Assembly: GCF_022682495.2 (NCBI RefSeq)
Contig: NC_071397.1
Location: 28,535,427 to 28,599,426 of the forward strand
DNA from: Desmodus rotundus
Lineage: Eukaryota > Chordata > Mammalia > Chiroptera > Phyllostomidae
DNA length: 64,000 nt
Reading direction: 5' to 3'
The translations under genes and the position numbers were made by a program. A model generated the notes under the pieces. That model was given only the letters and a program-made list of their open reading frames with translations, was not told where the DNA came from and ran no database searches. Below, one piece after another: positions 25,188 to 35,689 of this stretch (its first letter is position 1; each line of letters opens with the position of its first letter).

Positions 25188-26496
25188 TGTTACAGAGCAA
25201 AGGGGGGGTGTGGTTCACGATAAATTATTACAGAAAGGATTCCCCCTTTCTGTCTCTGGAGGTTCCTTCCCCCACGCCCACCTGCTAGGTTCGAAATGCC
25301 TGCCGCCAGAGGAAAGACGTCTCTCAATGCCAGAGACTGGTGAAAAGGAAAGGAATTGTTTATTTAAAAGTTACACAGACTTAGAGTAATGACTTAATGT
25401 CTTCAATAAGATACTAAAGTCCTCTAGAATACCCACAGATGCACAGTCCTTCCCTCTCCCTGTGCCCAGTCCGGGATACCGTGTCTCAGGAAAAGAAGTA
25501 GAAGTTCGTGATTCAGGCTCCCGGCACCATCAGCTGTGTGGCTGCTGCAATCTCCAGTTAATCCAAAGCCATGTGGCACCTTCTCATGGCCCACCAGCAA
25601 GAGTCCTTTCTCCCCTTTTCTTCCCAGCAAAGTCTCTCCTGCTGCCTAAGCCACGTGGCAAAAAGAAGCACCCCAAAACTACATGGTCCTCTCTACTCTC
25701 CTTCAGAACCTTGTGGTCCTTTTCCCCATTTCAGAACCACGTGGTCCTCTTCCTTTCCCTTCAGAACCGCATGGTCCTCTCTTTACTTCACCTAAGCTGC
25801 CTGATCCTGGCCCTCTTTCTTTCTCCTGAGAACCTCGCGGTACTCTCCTCTTTTACTTCAGAACCGTGTGGCCCCTATTTACTTCAGAGCTGCATGGTCT
25901 ACTCCCCATTTACTTTGGAGCCGCATGGTCTCCTCCACTCTTCAGAGCCGCGTGGTCTACTCTTCTCTATGGCTGCCGGGCCTAGGTTTAAATCCCAGTG
26001 CCCATCTTCCTTTGCAGCCCCATTTCTGACTCCTCCTACAGTCAGTTACACCTGCCAGCATCCCTGTATTCTTCCAGCTTTACTGGGCTGCCATAGTAAG
26101 TCTGGGCAGGTGTGGCCCCATGGCATGGAGCCAATCATCTCCAAGCTCTCCCACAGGCCCTGTAACCAGGGGGAGTTGCTTCCCAGTCCCATCTTGGGTG
26201 GAATTTGGTCCCATCCCCCAGGCTCAAAGCATGGCCACAGCTACTTAACACATCCATGAAACCAGTTAAAGGTTATAGATATGTTAAATGACAGTGCCAG
26301 GGGTTAGCTGCAAAGCTCTTGCTACCCAAAACAGCTCTGAATGGCCCTGTTCCATGTGTCCCATCCCCCCTGGCTCAGGCCTGTAGGGGTGAGGACATCC
26401 TACATGCATTTTTCTAATATTTCCTGGACACCCCGAGTCCTGGACCCCATTACAAATCCCTTCTTGGGGCCCTCCTCTTGGCTGCACCCTGCTTCA
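25188..26496 (-). mobile_element. Solo LTR, class I ERV-like (copy B)
   Basis: This is a 1309-bp element in reverse orientation. On the plus strand it begins TGTTACAGAGCAAAG and ends GGCTGCACCCTGCTTCA, the reverse complement of copy A's ends. It is bounded by a perfect 4-bp duplication TTAT (25184-25187 and 26497-26500). The poly(A) signal is antisense at 25359-25364. The R/U5-type hairpin (25326-25340 region) and U3 palindrome are present but slightly mutated. About ten minisatellite units against about six in copy A explain the length difference. The different target duplication shows it is an independent insertion and not the other LTR of a provirus with copy A. Confidence 0.88.
25668..25975 (-). 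repeat. ~30-bp minisatellite in LTR copy B (about 10 units)
   Basis: Read on the plus strand, units follow the pattern GYRTGGTCCTCT + pyrimidine-rich filler + TTCAGAACC, 26-35 bp each. About ten units are visible, four more than in copy A. One unit (near 25797-25830, CCTGATCCTGGCCC) is notably divergent. Confidence 0.8.
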
Positions 26497-26699
26497 TTAT
26501 CACAGAAGGCTAAAAAGGCAAATTGCCTCTGGATCTCAGTGGACAAAGTCACAAAGCAGTTCACATTTGTGTCTCACAAATCTAAAACTTTCCTTGATCT
26601 CACAGTTAGAATAGACCTGTCTCCCATGGGTCGCCCCACCTGTATTGTGGAACCAGTGTTAGTGCTGTATGTGTATTTGTCTCTGGTCTGTGTCTTCCT
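26497..26699. other. Non-coding DNA
   Basis: This short spacer between the LTR and a MIR shows no recognised feature. Confidence 0.5.
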
Positions 26700-26945
26700 G
26701 AAAAGCTGTATTGTATAGTGGTTAAAATCAAGGCCCCTGACCTCGGATGCCTGGTTTTGTATCCCAGCTCCATGACATCATAGTTATGTGACCCCAGGCA
26801 AGTGTTTTAACCTCTCTGTGTCCCAGTTACCTTATCTATATAATGAGCATAGTAACATCAACCTCATATTAATGTTGTGACGATTAAATGAGTTAATGTG
26901 TGACAAACACTTGGAAGAATGCCTGGCTCACAGTAATTGCCAACC
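26700..26945 (+). mobile_element. MIR SINE, nearly complete
   Basis: Full-order sense MIR: ATTGTATAGTGGTTAAAATC (tRNA-like head), GGATGCCTGGTTTTGTATCC, TTATGTGACCCCAGGCAAGT, AACCTCTCTGTGTCCCAGTT, TTATCTATATAATGAGCATA, GACGATTAAATGAGTTAATG, GAATGCCTGGCTCACAGTAA. It is the best-preserved MIR in the window. Confidence 0.93.
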
Positions 26946-28904
26946 AAGGGTTTGCTTTACTTGCTGGGTGCTAGAGAACAGGTTTCAATCAATCTAATTC
27001 CAAGAACCCAGCAGAATGAATGGCATATAATATGAGTATCTAACCTAGTTCTTAAAGACAAAGCTATCCATTGGCTCCAAATAGCAGAAAGAAAATTGTA
27101 TGTTTCTTCAACTACAAAAAAAGAAAAAGAAAAAGAAAGAAATGTATAAAAAAATGTAATGGGAGGGGGAGAAAGAAATCAAGTTCTCTGTAACAGGAAA
27201 CAGCAGCTCAGTGGGATCTCCTTTCTACCAAACTGAAATGTCCTAGTAACCAGACTTTCTGAATCCCTCCTGAAACACAGCAGCAGGCCTATTAATTAGT
27301 GTGAAGGCATAGTCAAAAGGACAATTCTACCTGGAGAACTAAGCAATTCAGTCAACCCTGCAGCATTTAATTAAGACACAGACCAAGAAACTTCGGTGAT
27401 TTAGAGCACACATATCCACGGCACTGTGTTTTCTGACTCAGGTGTTCTGTATGGTTGCTTTTCTGCTGGTCACGGGTGCTTTGAAGTAGAAGGAGAAACA
27501 CCATGCCCTGCCCACATGGTGGGCCCAGCGGTGTATGCTCCCAGGCTCTTGCCTTTATTTATTAGGAAATTTGAGCTTTCAGGCCCAAGTGCTGATTCAT
27601 GGAACACTAGCCCTTGTATGCACTTTCCAGAAAACATTCAGTAGATGTGGAAAACTAGAGGAAGGAAACCTCTGGTGATGTGAGAGCCTTACACAATTTG
27701 GCAGTGTGATGTGTTGCTGCTCGTGGAAACCTAGCAGAGAAGACCTGCACCCAATGTAGGACAGTGGGGATTGTCTTTGTAAACCCTGGTGGCCTGGCTC
27801 CAGCGGGTGGAAGGGTCTGAGCCCCTGAAGAGTGCTTTCAGCCCCCCGACCTGCTGCCACTCAGACCTCACTGCGCAAGGCTCTCTCCAATACGAATCCC
27901 CAGTGGCGCTGCCGGAACTCTAAGGAGAAGAGCGCAGCCCTTCCCGCAAGGACCAAGAAGGTTAGGTAAGTGAGGTCATTGAGAAGCACCCATTTGGGGA
28001 GAATCCATTCTTTTAGGCAGATACAAAGGCCCTCCTCTGTGTTGGGTGCCAATTGAAACTGCACAATGGAAAGCTATCTCAAAGAATGGAGTTTATTAAA
28101 TTGAGCATGGCACATCATATCCCTGGAGAAGGAAAGTAAATTCCCTGGTGACCAGGCTAAGTTGGCTTCCGTCAGCATTTCTTGGCATCTATCCCAGAAG
28201 TGTTCCTGGGAAGGGTGAAGAGCGGCGTGTCGGTAATGGTAATCTCTCCGAGTCACTGACTAGCTCACAGAGAGAAAAATGCGGCTCACGGCTGTGCTCC
28301 CACCAAAAGGCGTCACTACGTAGCGGAGCTTAGGGTGGAAATCCATTCTGTCCCCGCTTTCCAGGGGGTCTGGCTTCTGCCTCCCACCCAGTTTTCTCAA
28401 GAGAAAGAGCTCCAAAAAGGGCATGAATATAAGGATGGGGGTTGCATCTGATTTAAAAAGTGGCCTGGAGCCAAACGATGAGACCGGCTTTGTGAGACTG
28501 AAAGGATAATAGACACCAAGATACAGAGCAATAAAAAATGCCCCAATCAATACACAGCCACAAGCTCACAAAACTAAATTTTAAAAAAATTAACGAAGGC
28601 AGTGAAGAGTCTGAATTACTTTGTAAAGAGTGAAATGAAATGCACTTCCAATCACTTCATATAAATGTGATTCCTCAGAATTTGATTTTTTTAACCTCAA
28701 TTTTAAAAAGAGCTTAAGTCAGTTACATTAAAGAGTTTGTTGCTTGTTTTTTTTTTTTTTCCCCTCATCATGTATAGGTGGGAAAATATGTAAAAAGAAT
28801 TAATGGGACCACTGAGGATGAAAGTGGCCATTATCTTAGCTGCATAGAAGTAAATCTACTCCGTAGGGTGAGGAGAGTTTAGTGAGTAAAATTATTATAT
28901 TTAT
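26946..28904. other. Non-coding DNA
   Basis: No coding gene is recognised. An A/AAAG-rich tract lies at about 27114-27142 and a T-run at about 28748-28761. The remainder is unique-looking. Confidence 0.5.
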
Positions 28905-28990
28905 ATTTCTCAACCACTGGGTTAGGTTCTATGTAGCAGACATAAAAATAAGCAGAGCACAATTCTTGCCTTTAAGTAGCTTAAAATATA
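28905..28990 (+). mobile_element. L2-like fragment
   Basis: CAACCACTGGGTTAGGTTCT followed by AGCAGAGCACAATTCTTGCC and TTAAGTAGCTTAAAATATAG resembles the L2 pattern CACTGTGCTAGGTGCTG...TCCCTGCCCTCAAGGAGCTTA. It is diverged. Confidence 0.5.
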
Positions 28991-29657
28991 GAAGCAAAGG
29001 GATCTTACCATTCAAAGCATTATAAGATGGACAAAAGCCATGAGGGTCGGGTTAAATTCTGTGCACGTGCAGGGAGGGAGGAAAATGTAGGCCCAGGTGT
29101 TTGCGCTCGCAAAGGCAGGGTGTGCAGAAGATAGATAGATTAGCGAGGAGGCAAACATGGAAAGGAGAGCAATCAAAGCAGGGATAGAGCAATTATTGGC
29201 AGTCTGGTGGCTGCCCCAAACACAGGATGTCAAAGGTGGAATAAAGAGATGAGCCTGGGAATATAATGAAAGTATTCTCTTGGAAACTGCCAGGGGGACT
29301 GGGAGGTATATTAAAAAATATTTGCTTTTGTTTTGTAACAAGGTAGTGGCACAATTAGAAAATGCTTTGAGCAAGAGATTAGATTGTAATGAAATCAAGT
29401 AAGACTGATATACCAATGATATCCCAGAGAGCAGCTGACGTGACCCCAGGGGCCTGCAGACAATTTCATGCTTCACCCTTTTTCTCAGGAGTTGAAGAGG
29501 GAGCACCCTGCCACTCGGCTTATTGGGTAACAGTTGCCATGGTTTTTGGAGAGTTCCTCCCATTTAGGGTCAATTGGGAGGCTGAGTTTCTTCATCCCAC
29601 TCGGGAAAACCACCCAGAGAAGCTGGACACTGTTTTGGTTTCTTGTGGTAGAACCTA

Positions 29658-29849
29658 CCCGTATTTTTCAGACTATAAGACGCACCCTAGGTTTTAGAGG
29701 AAAACAGGAAAAAAAAGACCCCACTCCACCGCCGTACCCTGCCCCCCTCAAAGAGCCAGGTAAGCTACATTAGGACTATAAGACACACCCCCATTTTCCT
29801 CCCAAATTTGTGGGGTGGGGGGGAGTGTCTTATAGTCCAAAAAATACGG
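29658..29849. mobile_element. TA-flanked palindromic MITE (192 bp)
   Basis: The left end is CCCGTATTTTTCAGACTATA with AGACGCACC. The right end is GTGTCTTATAGTCCAAAAAA with TACGG. Together they form imperfect terminal inverted repeats of about 25-28 bp. TA dinucleotides flank both sides (29656-29657 and 29850-29851), consistent with a Tc1/mariner-like target. A second partial repeat (GGACTATAAGACACACCCCC) lies inside. There is no coding capacity. I recognise the GACTATAAGACGCACC terminal motif as recurrent but cannot name the family with confidence. Confidence 0.75.
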
Positions 29850-29851
29850 TA

Positions 29852-29960
29852 TATTCAAATTGTGGCTGTGTGAACTTGGGCAAGTTATCTGACCTCTTCA
29901 TGGCTCAGTTTTCTTGTGAAGAGAGTTTAATACCTGAGTTGGCATATGACAAAAAGCCAA
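29852..29960 (+). mobile_element. MIR fragment
   Basis: TTCAAATTGTGGCTGTGTGA ACTTGGGCAAGTTATCTGAC CTCTTCATGGCTCAGTTTTC is the central MIR core in sense orientation. It directly abuts the MITE, which may have inserted into it. Confidence 0.75.
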
Positions 29961-31711
29961 TAGCTAATACCTATGGTTACAAATAGAAATTATAAAGAGT
30001 AAATTTACTCTGGGCCCATGAATATTCTTTCCAGTAAACCAAAGTGCACTCCCCTTCACCTGATTCACAGTCAACGAGATATGCAGATGTTCTAACGCTG
30101 TCTCAGCACAAGTGAGCAAGGCATTCCCATTTTGACCTGTGACATTATTGGATCAACTAATCATGTTCAGGCAGGGCGGTGTCAGCGAAAACACTGAGCT
30201 TTGCACATATTCCCTCATTAAAATGCAGCTGCATGAGATACGTACTATATAGTCAGTAAGCCCTTCCCTGAAAAGAAAAACAAAATAAAATAAAATAAAA
30301 ATGGTGACTCATGAGCTGCTGGCTAATTCTACAAAATGGGCTCTGGAACTGTGCCTCTTTCTTTTACTGAAAATTATTTTTGCTACTGTTATGTGTAGGT
30401 GATGATGAAGCTCCAATCCCCATTGTTCTTAAGGTTTCTATTTGGAGGCTTGTCAAAGGCAGAGTGGAACACCCAATATCTATCACCATTCATCTTACCT
30501 GGCAGTGCTGGCCTGAAGCAGAATGCTGAGATTTTCTTTGTTGCCCCCCATCCTCCTACCCAACCTTCATCTGTTCTCTCTGGCAAGCCGCCTGTATGCA
30601 TATACTTGGCACATACTCATCACATTTTCCCACTACGTTCGTAGTCCAGCTTTCCTCTGGACTCTATAAGGAAATGAGAATAATCGATCTCTATTGTATG
30701 CTTGGTAAAGGTCAGAGAATAGAATCATCTCAGCTGACTTGATCTGCTTGACAACCAGCATTGTGATTCCCACGCTGGCACCTTGAGAGGGCTGCAAACT
30801 GGCACGGCCTGTACGCTTGGCCAGGCACTCAACAAAGGCCCAAGAGGCAGCACATAAAATTGGGCAAGGAGCCTTGGTTATTGCTTTTCAGTATATGGCC
30901 CATTCTCTAAATCTTTCCAAAAGGAATAGAAATGCAAATTGAAGCAGGACTTTCTCTTGACAATGTGTATCTTGCTCTCAAAAATAAGTGTATTTAGATT
31001 TATACAAACATTGCAGTTGACTTAAACTGGCAGTTGACTAATCAGTCATTGGTATGTAACCGATTGCTGGTGTGCTCCAATTTAAACTTATTCATTAAAA
31101 ACATGGAGAGAAGGAGGAAAAAAAGATCATTATAATGGCTTTATGGTGCCGAAAACCAGCAGGGAAGATTGAGAACTGTAAGGAAATAAAAGTTGCATTT
31201 AACAAATGAAATTGGTTAGATATTTTAAAGAAAAAACAGTTATTCATTAAAAATGAAAAAAAATATTCAAGTTGACAGTAAAACACACACACAGAACACA
31301 TTTGGGGAGTAATAACATGCTCAAAGAAAGCTTTAGAATTTATGGGTTCTTACTTTGGGTTTGTTTGTCCAAGAGACACAAATGTTTAAATAATCCACAG
31401 GGACTAAGAAACTTATTGGTACTAGTTCCCAGTATTGAGAAGTCTAAAGAGAAATTCTACCAAAGGAAGCAGAAATGACTTTGCTCATATACATTGCATG
31501 GTTAGGAAAGAGAACATAAACTAGCCTTTGAGCCTCCTCTTGATAAGTTTTTTTGTAGCCTAGTCCCCTTGATCTCTGTCTCCACAAGCCTGCCTTTCTG
31601 CAACATCTTCACAGCTGCCTCTACTTCTAAACCATCCTCCACCCCATTCACATCCTAATCTTAAGATAGTTCTTCCAGTGTGACAGCAGCACATTCAAGC
31701 CTCTGCCTGTA
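29961..31711. other. Non-coding DNA
   Basis: No gene is recognised. An AAAAT/AAATA run lies at about 30280-30301. Confidence 0.5.
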
Positions 31712-31885
31712 CAGGCATACCCTGTTTTACTGCACTTCCCTTTATTGCACTTCACAGATGTCGTGTTTTTATAAATCTAAGGCAAGACCCTCCACCGTCA
31801 AAAACATCATGACTTGCTTTATTGCAAGACTCAATTTATTGCGGTGGTGTGGAACCCAGCCTGCTATATCTTCAAGGTCTTCCTG
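31712..31885. mobile_element. Tigger-like (pogo) non-autonomous DNA transposon
   Basis: The left terminus is CAGGCATACCCTGTTTTACT GCACTT. The right part is CTTTATTGCAAGACTCAATT and ATTGCGGTGGTGTGGAACCC, ending AAGGTCTTCCTG. Flanking TA dinucleotides lie at 31710-31711 and 31886-31887. The motif order matches the Tigger terminal style (CAGGCATACCTCG...TTTATTGCGGTGGTCTGGAACC). It is internally deleted and has no transposase. Confidence 0.8.
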
Positions 31886-33589
31886 TACTTTGAGATTCTG
31901 CATCATCTTTCCACTCCCTACCCTCACCCAGCTTTCATTCAGATCTCCCTCACACTGGCCTTCTATTGAGTCTGGAGTATATAGAGCCTGGCCTTTTTTC
32001 TTACTTATCACCTCCAGACAGCCTAGTTTTACCACCACCATAGGTCTCCCCAGATTAGGTAAAACAAGAGCTTTACATTTAATTAAATGCTTGGCGATTG
32101 AAAGAGGCAAAGGAATCATGCCTCTGCTTCCTTATATGGCTTCTGCTCAACCGTGGTTTCTTACTTCTGAAGCTTGGGCCTCTGTTACCTTGGCCCATGC
32201 TTGTTCCATACCTGCTTCCACAAAACAAGCTGCAGAAAAAATCAAGGATAGATAAATAATAAATGATTTGCCCAGGGAAAGGCTGGTATTGGCCAACTTT
32301 TCCTGACGGTTTTCATTCTTAATTTTTTTTTTTCTTTTCTCATTCTAGACACCTTTCAGGAATCTAGCCTTTATTTCTAAACCTTGTGTTTTCCCCTCTC
32401 TCTTTAACATTTAGGGAATCTCTCTCTCCATGATCTACTGGTCCCCTTTCTTCCCTTCTCTTAATTCTTTGCTTTATTTTTAATCCTCTTCTATTTATCC
32501 ATCCAACTTTCTCCCCCATTAATTGTGGAGCCTCCTGCTTCCTACTGTCAAGTGCTCCTTCCTGACAGCACTGTGGGAGCCCCAGGTTACAAGCTATTTA
32601 CCTGTCCATTTTTAATGGTTGTATTGCTAAAGGCTGTGTGTGCCAGACATCCCAGGTGCAGGGAGCCCAGACTGTCAGGTGAGGCTAGAAGGAGCAGCCC
32701 ATCCACGGATTCAGGAGAAGCAGCACTGCCAAAAACACCTCTGGATCCAAATAGAGATGCAGCTGTTGCCATCATAAATATTAGCCCAGGGAGAAACTGT
32801 GTTGGAGTCTTTTCAAAACTAGAAACTTGCATAAATACTATGTTTAAAAAGCCAGAGGTTTAAATCGGCCATGGAACCCATCTAAGTCTTGGTTTGGGAG
32901 TAGCCTATTGTAGCTCTTTAAAAAAAAAAAGAGGTAGAACAAAGGTCTTGTAAAATCTTCACATTTGTTTTTGGGAATTAAGTCACTACATCATATCTGT
33001 GCTATCAAGTATGTAGTATGTTAATGACCAACCAAGCTATCCTCCCTGAGGAAATAGTTAGTGTGACTAACACACTGCTAGTTTTCTTTAACCTGATCTT
33101 TATCAAGCCCCCCTAATACACAAAGTTCTGTAGAGTCGATTCAGCCATTTCATATGAAAAGTCATTTCCAAGTTTGCAGCTCTAGGTAGCCTATACTCAC
33201 ATCACCTGTTTTGTTCATAATACAAGGTGCTCTACAGGGAAAATGACCATGGGGTGAAGGCTGCCGCTTTTTGAGTGTGTGTGTGTGCCTGTGTGCCCTG
33301 TGACGCACGTGTGCACGCCTTACCTCTTCCCTTCAGGTTGTGCTGCTTGCTTTTCACCCCCTTTGGGCACTCTGTGCCTGTTTTATAGCACTTACCTGCA
33401 GAGGAGAGAATAACTGTCAAGTGAAAAGGGGTGGCCAAACCCCTTCCGTTCTCAAATAAATTCAGGTTTCTTCTGGATAGAGGGAATAATGGGAAAACTT
33501 TTACATGTGCAGTTCTCTTTAAAAAATGAAATAAGTCACATCACACCACTTCTCATGGAAGAAACTATCAATAAGGAAAGAAAAGCAGC
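31886..33589. other. Non-coding DNA with one long chance-like frame
   Basis: A stop-free plus-strand frame of 192 codons (31680-32255) spans the Tigger element and continues into unique sequence. It starts at GTG, not ATG, contains no domain I can recognise and overlaps the transposon, so I do not call it a gene. The rest shows no feature. A T-run lies near 32325-32334. Confidence 0.5.
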
Positions 33590-33800
33590 CTATTATTTAG
33601 CAAGCATCGGGCCAGATACCTTCAAAATGTTGATTATTGAAACGTCACACAACCCAGTGAGAGTATAATCGTCCCCATTTTTTCACTCCTGAGGAGCCTG
33701 AGGCTCATGCAGGTCAAGGTCACAGAGACAGTGTATGATAGAGTCAGGAGCTGAACCCAGCTGCCCTCGACTTCGAACCCCATACTCTTTTTCATTACAC
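33590..33800 (-). mobile_element. MIR SINE, antisense
   Basis: ATTATTTAGCAAGCATCGGG, AGTATAATCGTCCCCATTTT, TCCTGAGGAGCCTGAGGCTC, AGGTCAAGGTCACAGAGACA, GAGCTGAACCCAGCTGCCCT, ATACTCTTTTTCATTACACA. This is the complete antisense MIR order. Confidence 0.85.
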
Positions 33801-33995
33801 ACAGCTCTTTGACTTATCTTGACTTCCCCTCTAAAAAGCCAAATAGGTTTGCAGATGAAAGTGATTCTGTGAAGGCCAGAATTCCTATTTGAATCTTTTC
33901 GATAACTCAGAAATCCCAGTTAATATGTGTCATCTGCAGGAGGTTCAGTGCAGCAATTCTGGTTTTCTAGTGTTCAGGGAAGTTACTTTAAAATA

Positions 33996-34591
33996 CGGGG
34001 GGGGACCTGCCCACAATGGGATTTATTTATAAAAAGTTGTGTATTTATTCTTACACGTTTAAGCTTAAGTCACCTTCAAAGTACTCTCCATTTGATGCAG
34101 TACACCTACTGGACTCTTTTCCACTGCTCACAACAGTTTTTGAACTTGTCAATTGTGATGCCTTTTAGTGCTTCTTCCATTTGTTTGTTTGTTTGTTTGC
34201 TTGTTTTACCTCTTCCACATCAGCAAAACATTTCCCTTTGAGGACTTTTTTATCCAGGAAAACAAACAAACGAAAAAGTCACTGGGGTGAGATCGGGTGA
34301 GTAGGGAGGGTGAGGCCTGGGGGTCGTGCTGTTTTTAGTCAAAAACTGCTGAACACTCAGTTCAGCTTTGGCAGGTGCGCTCGCAAATCACCCACCATGA
34401 AATGGGCAAAAACACTGTAAAGAGTCTTCAAAAAAATTTCACTGAAGCCAAACACAGCCTCTCACAACAATGCCACCTGGTACACTGACACAGATGGGTT
34501 CTTAGAACACTCACCTCGTGGGGGAAACCTGTGCTACACAAGGGGCCTGCCCTCCAGAAGATAATTCCGGGTTTTTTAGCGTCCCCCCTTG
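33996..34591 (-). mobile_element. Internally deleted mariner with transposase C-terminus remnant
   Basis: TA flanks both ends (33994-33995 and 34592-34593). The ends CGGGGGGGGACCTGCCCACA and the reverse complement of the right end, CAAGGGGGGACGCTAAAAAA, form a degraded terminal repeat. On the minus strand the decayed mariner transposase C-terminal half is readable. It includes a PPYSPDL-like stretch around the third catalytic Asp region (near 34290-34310), a VLKGKCFADVEEVK segment near 34205-34245, and EEALKGITIDKFKNCCEQWK near 34120-34180, with stops. A full mariner is about 1.3 kb, so half is missing. An expanded TTTG run (34181-34204) lies inside it. Confidence 0.85.
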
Positions 34592-35689
34592 TATATAGGA
34601 ACGTTAAGCAATCTGTCTTTTAAAAAGGTGAAGATTTGAATTCTCACTATGTTCTATTATTTGGGTGGCTGAAACTTGTGGTAGCAATAAAACTTGGTTT
34701 CTGACAGTACCTTTTATATTGCAATTGAAACAGTTCTTTTTTTCTTCATGTTTATTGCTTACCATTTTCTGTCAACTGAAATGAAATTTCATTCAGATCT
34801 TTTTGCATTGTTACATCTTGATAGATTGGTTTAAGGTTCAACAGTCCAATGGCAATTCTTGCAACTATGTCTCCCCAAGGGAGTCATTAGCTTAAATACG
34901 GGTGTATTTTCTAGACAAGTGTTCGGTTTTAGCTTTCCCAGTATACTTGTTTGTTTGTTTATTTTTAATTAAAGACCTTACCTTCAGGTCTGCTGCACAA
35001 ATTCTGTTTCTAATGGCACATCTATACATGGAATGAGGGGAAAAAAATTTATCAAGTTAGTTTTCTTCATATGTCAAGGTGGAGTTGGTGCAAGCAGAGC
35101 CAACTCCCACTCACAGGAACAGAGCCCCCCTGGGTGCTGCTTTCTTCCCTCTCGGGACCCATTTGTATGCGCACCCCCACCCTCCAAAGGGAAATGTCCC
35201 CATCTGCATTTGTTCCTTTTGTGGTCTATTTGCATCGCCCCTCCTCCTACCCCCCCAAAAGAGACAAATCTCCAAAGAAAAAAAAGAAAGAAAAAACTAG
35301 TGAATGAAATACTAAAATAATTGGGGAGGAGGGCAAGTCTCAAGGCTCACAGAATGACACAGGCATTTCAGACTTGACCGCCTAAGAAAGAGTTCAGTTT
35401 CCTACCCGATAGAGTAGCACTAATAGTGTGGTTTTTAAACAATTAGCAAGGGAGGTGTGGGCAGCATAGCAAGGAATAAAGAGATGATTTTGGAGCGTTA
35501 GAGCCTTGAGCTAACTCATACTTCACACTTCTGAGAAAGCCATCTAAATATATAAATACCTCCACATACCAGAGGCCCTAACACAACTTCCACTCACTGG
35601 GAAAGATGGAGACTTCAGGAAAGGCTTGGCTTGTCAAAACAACCAAAATCCCATTTTAGCACTTTAATAAAACTCTGACCAAAAAAAAG
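34592..35689. other. Non-coding DNA
   Basis: No gene is recognised. Around 35080-35320 all three plus frames and one minus frame stay open for 73-95 codons because of GC/C-rich composition, a hallmark of non-coding open frames. Confidence 0.5.

Noticed and set aside
17095..26496. The two LTRs as ends of one provirus
   Set aside because: They are in opposite orientation, have different target duplications, and the DNA between them holds MIR, L2 and SINE copies but no retroviral motif.
29012..29563. 184-codon minus-strand frame beginning with ATG
   Set aside because: No domain, no splice context and no homologue recognised. The composition explains it better than coding does. Left as non-coding; a translated search would settle it.
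31680..32255. 192-codon stop-free plus-strand frame
   Set aside because: It starts at GTG, its first third lies in a Tigger-like transposon, and it has no recognisable domain or codon pattern.
35033..35343. Four overlapping frames of 73-95 codons
   Set aside because: Several frames open at once on both strands is the result of C-rich sequence, not coding.
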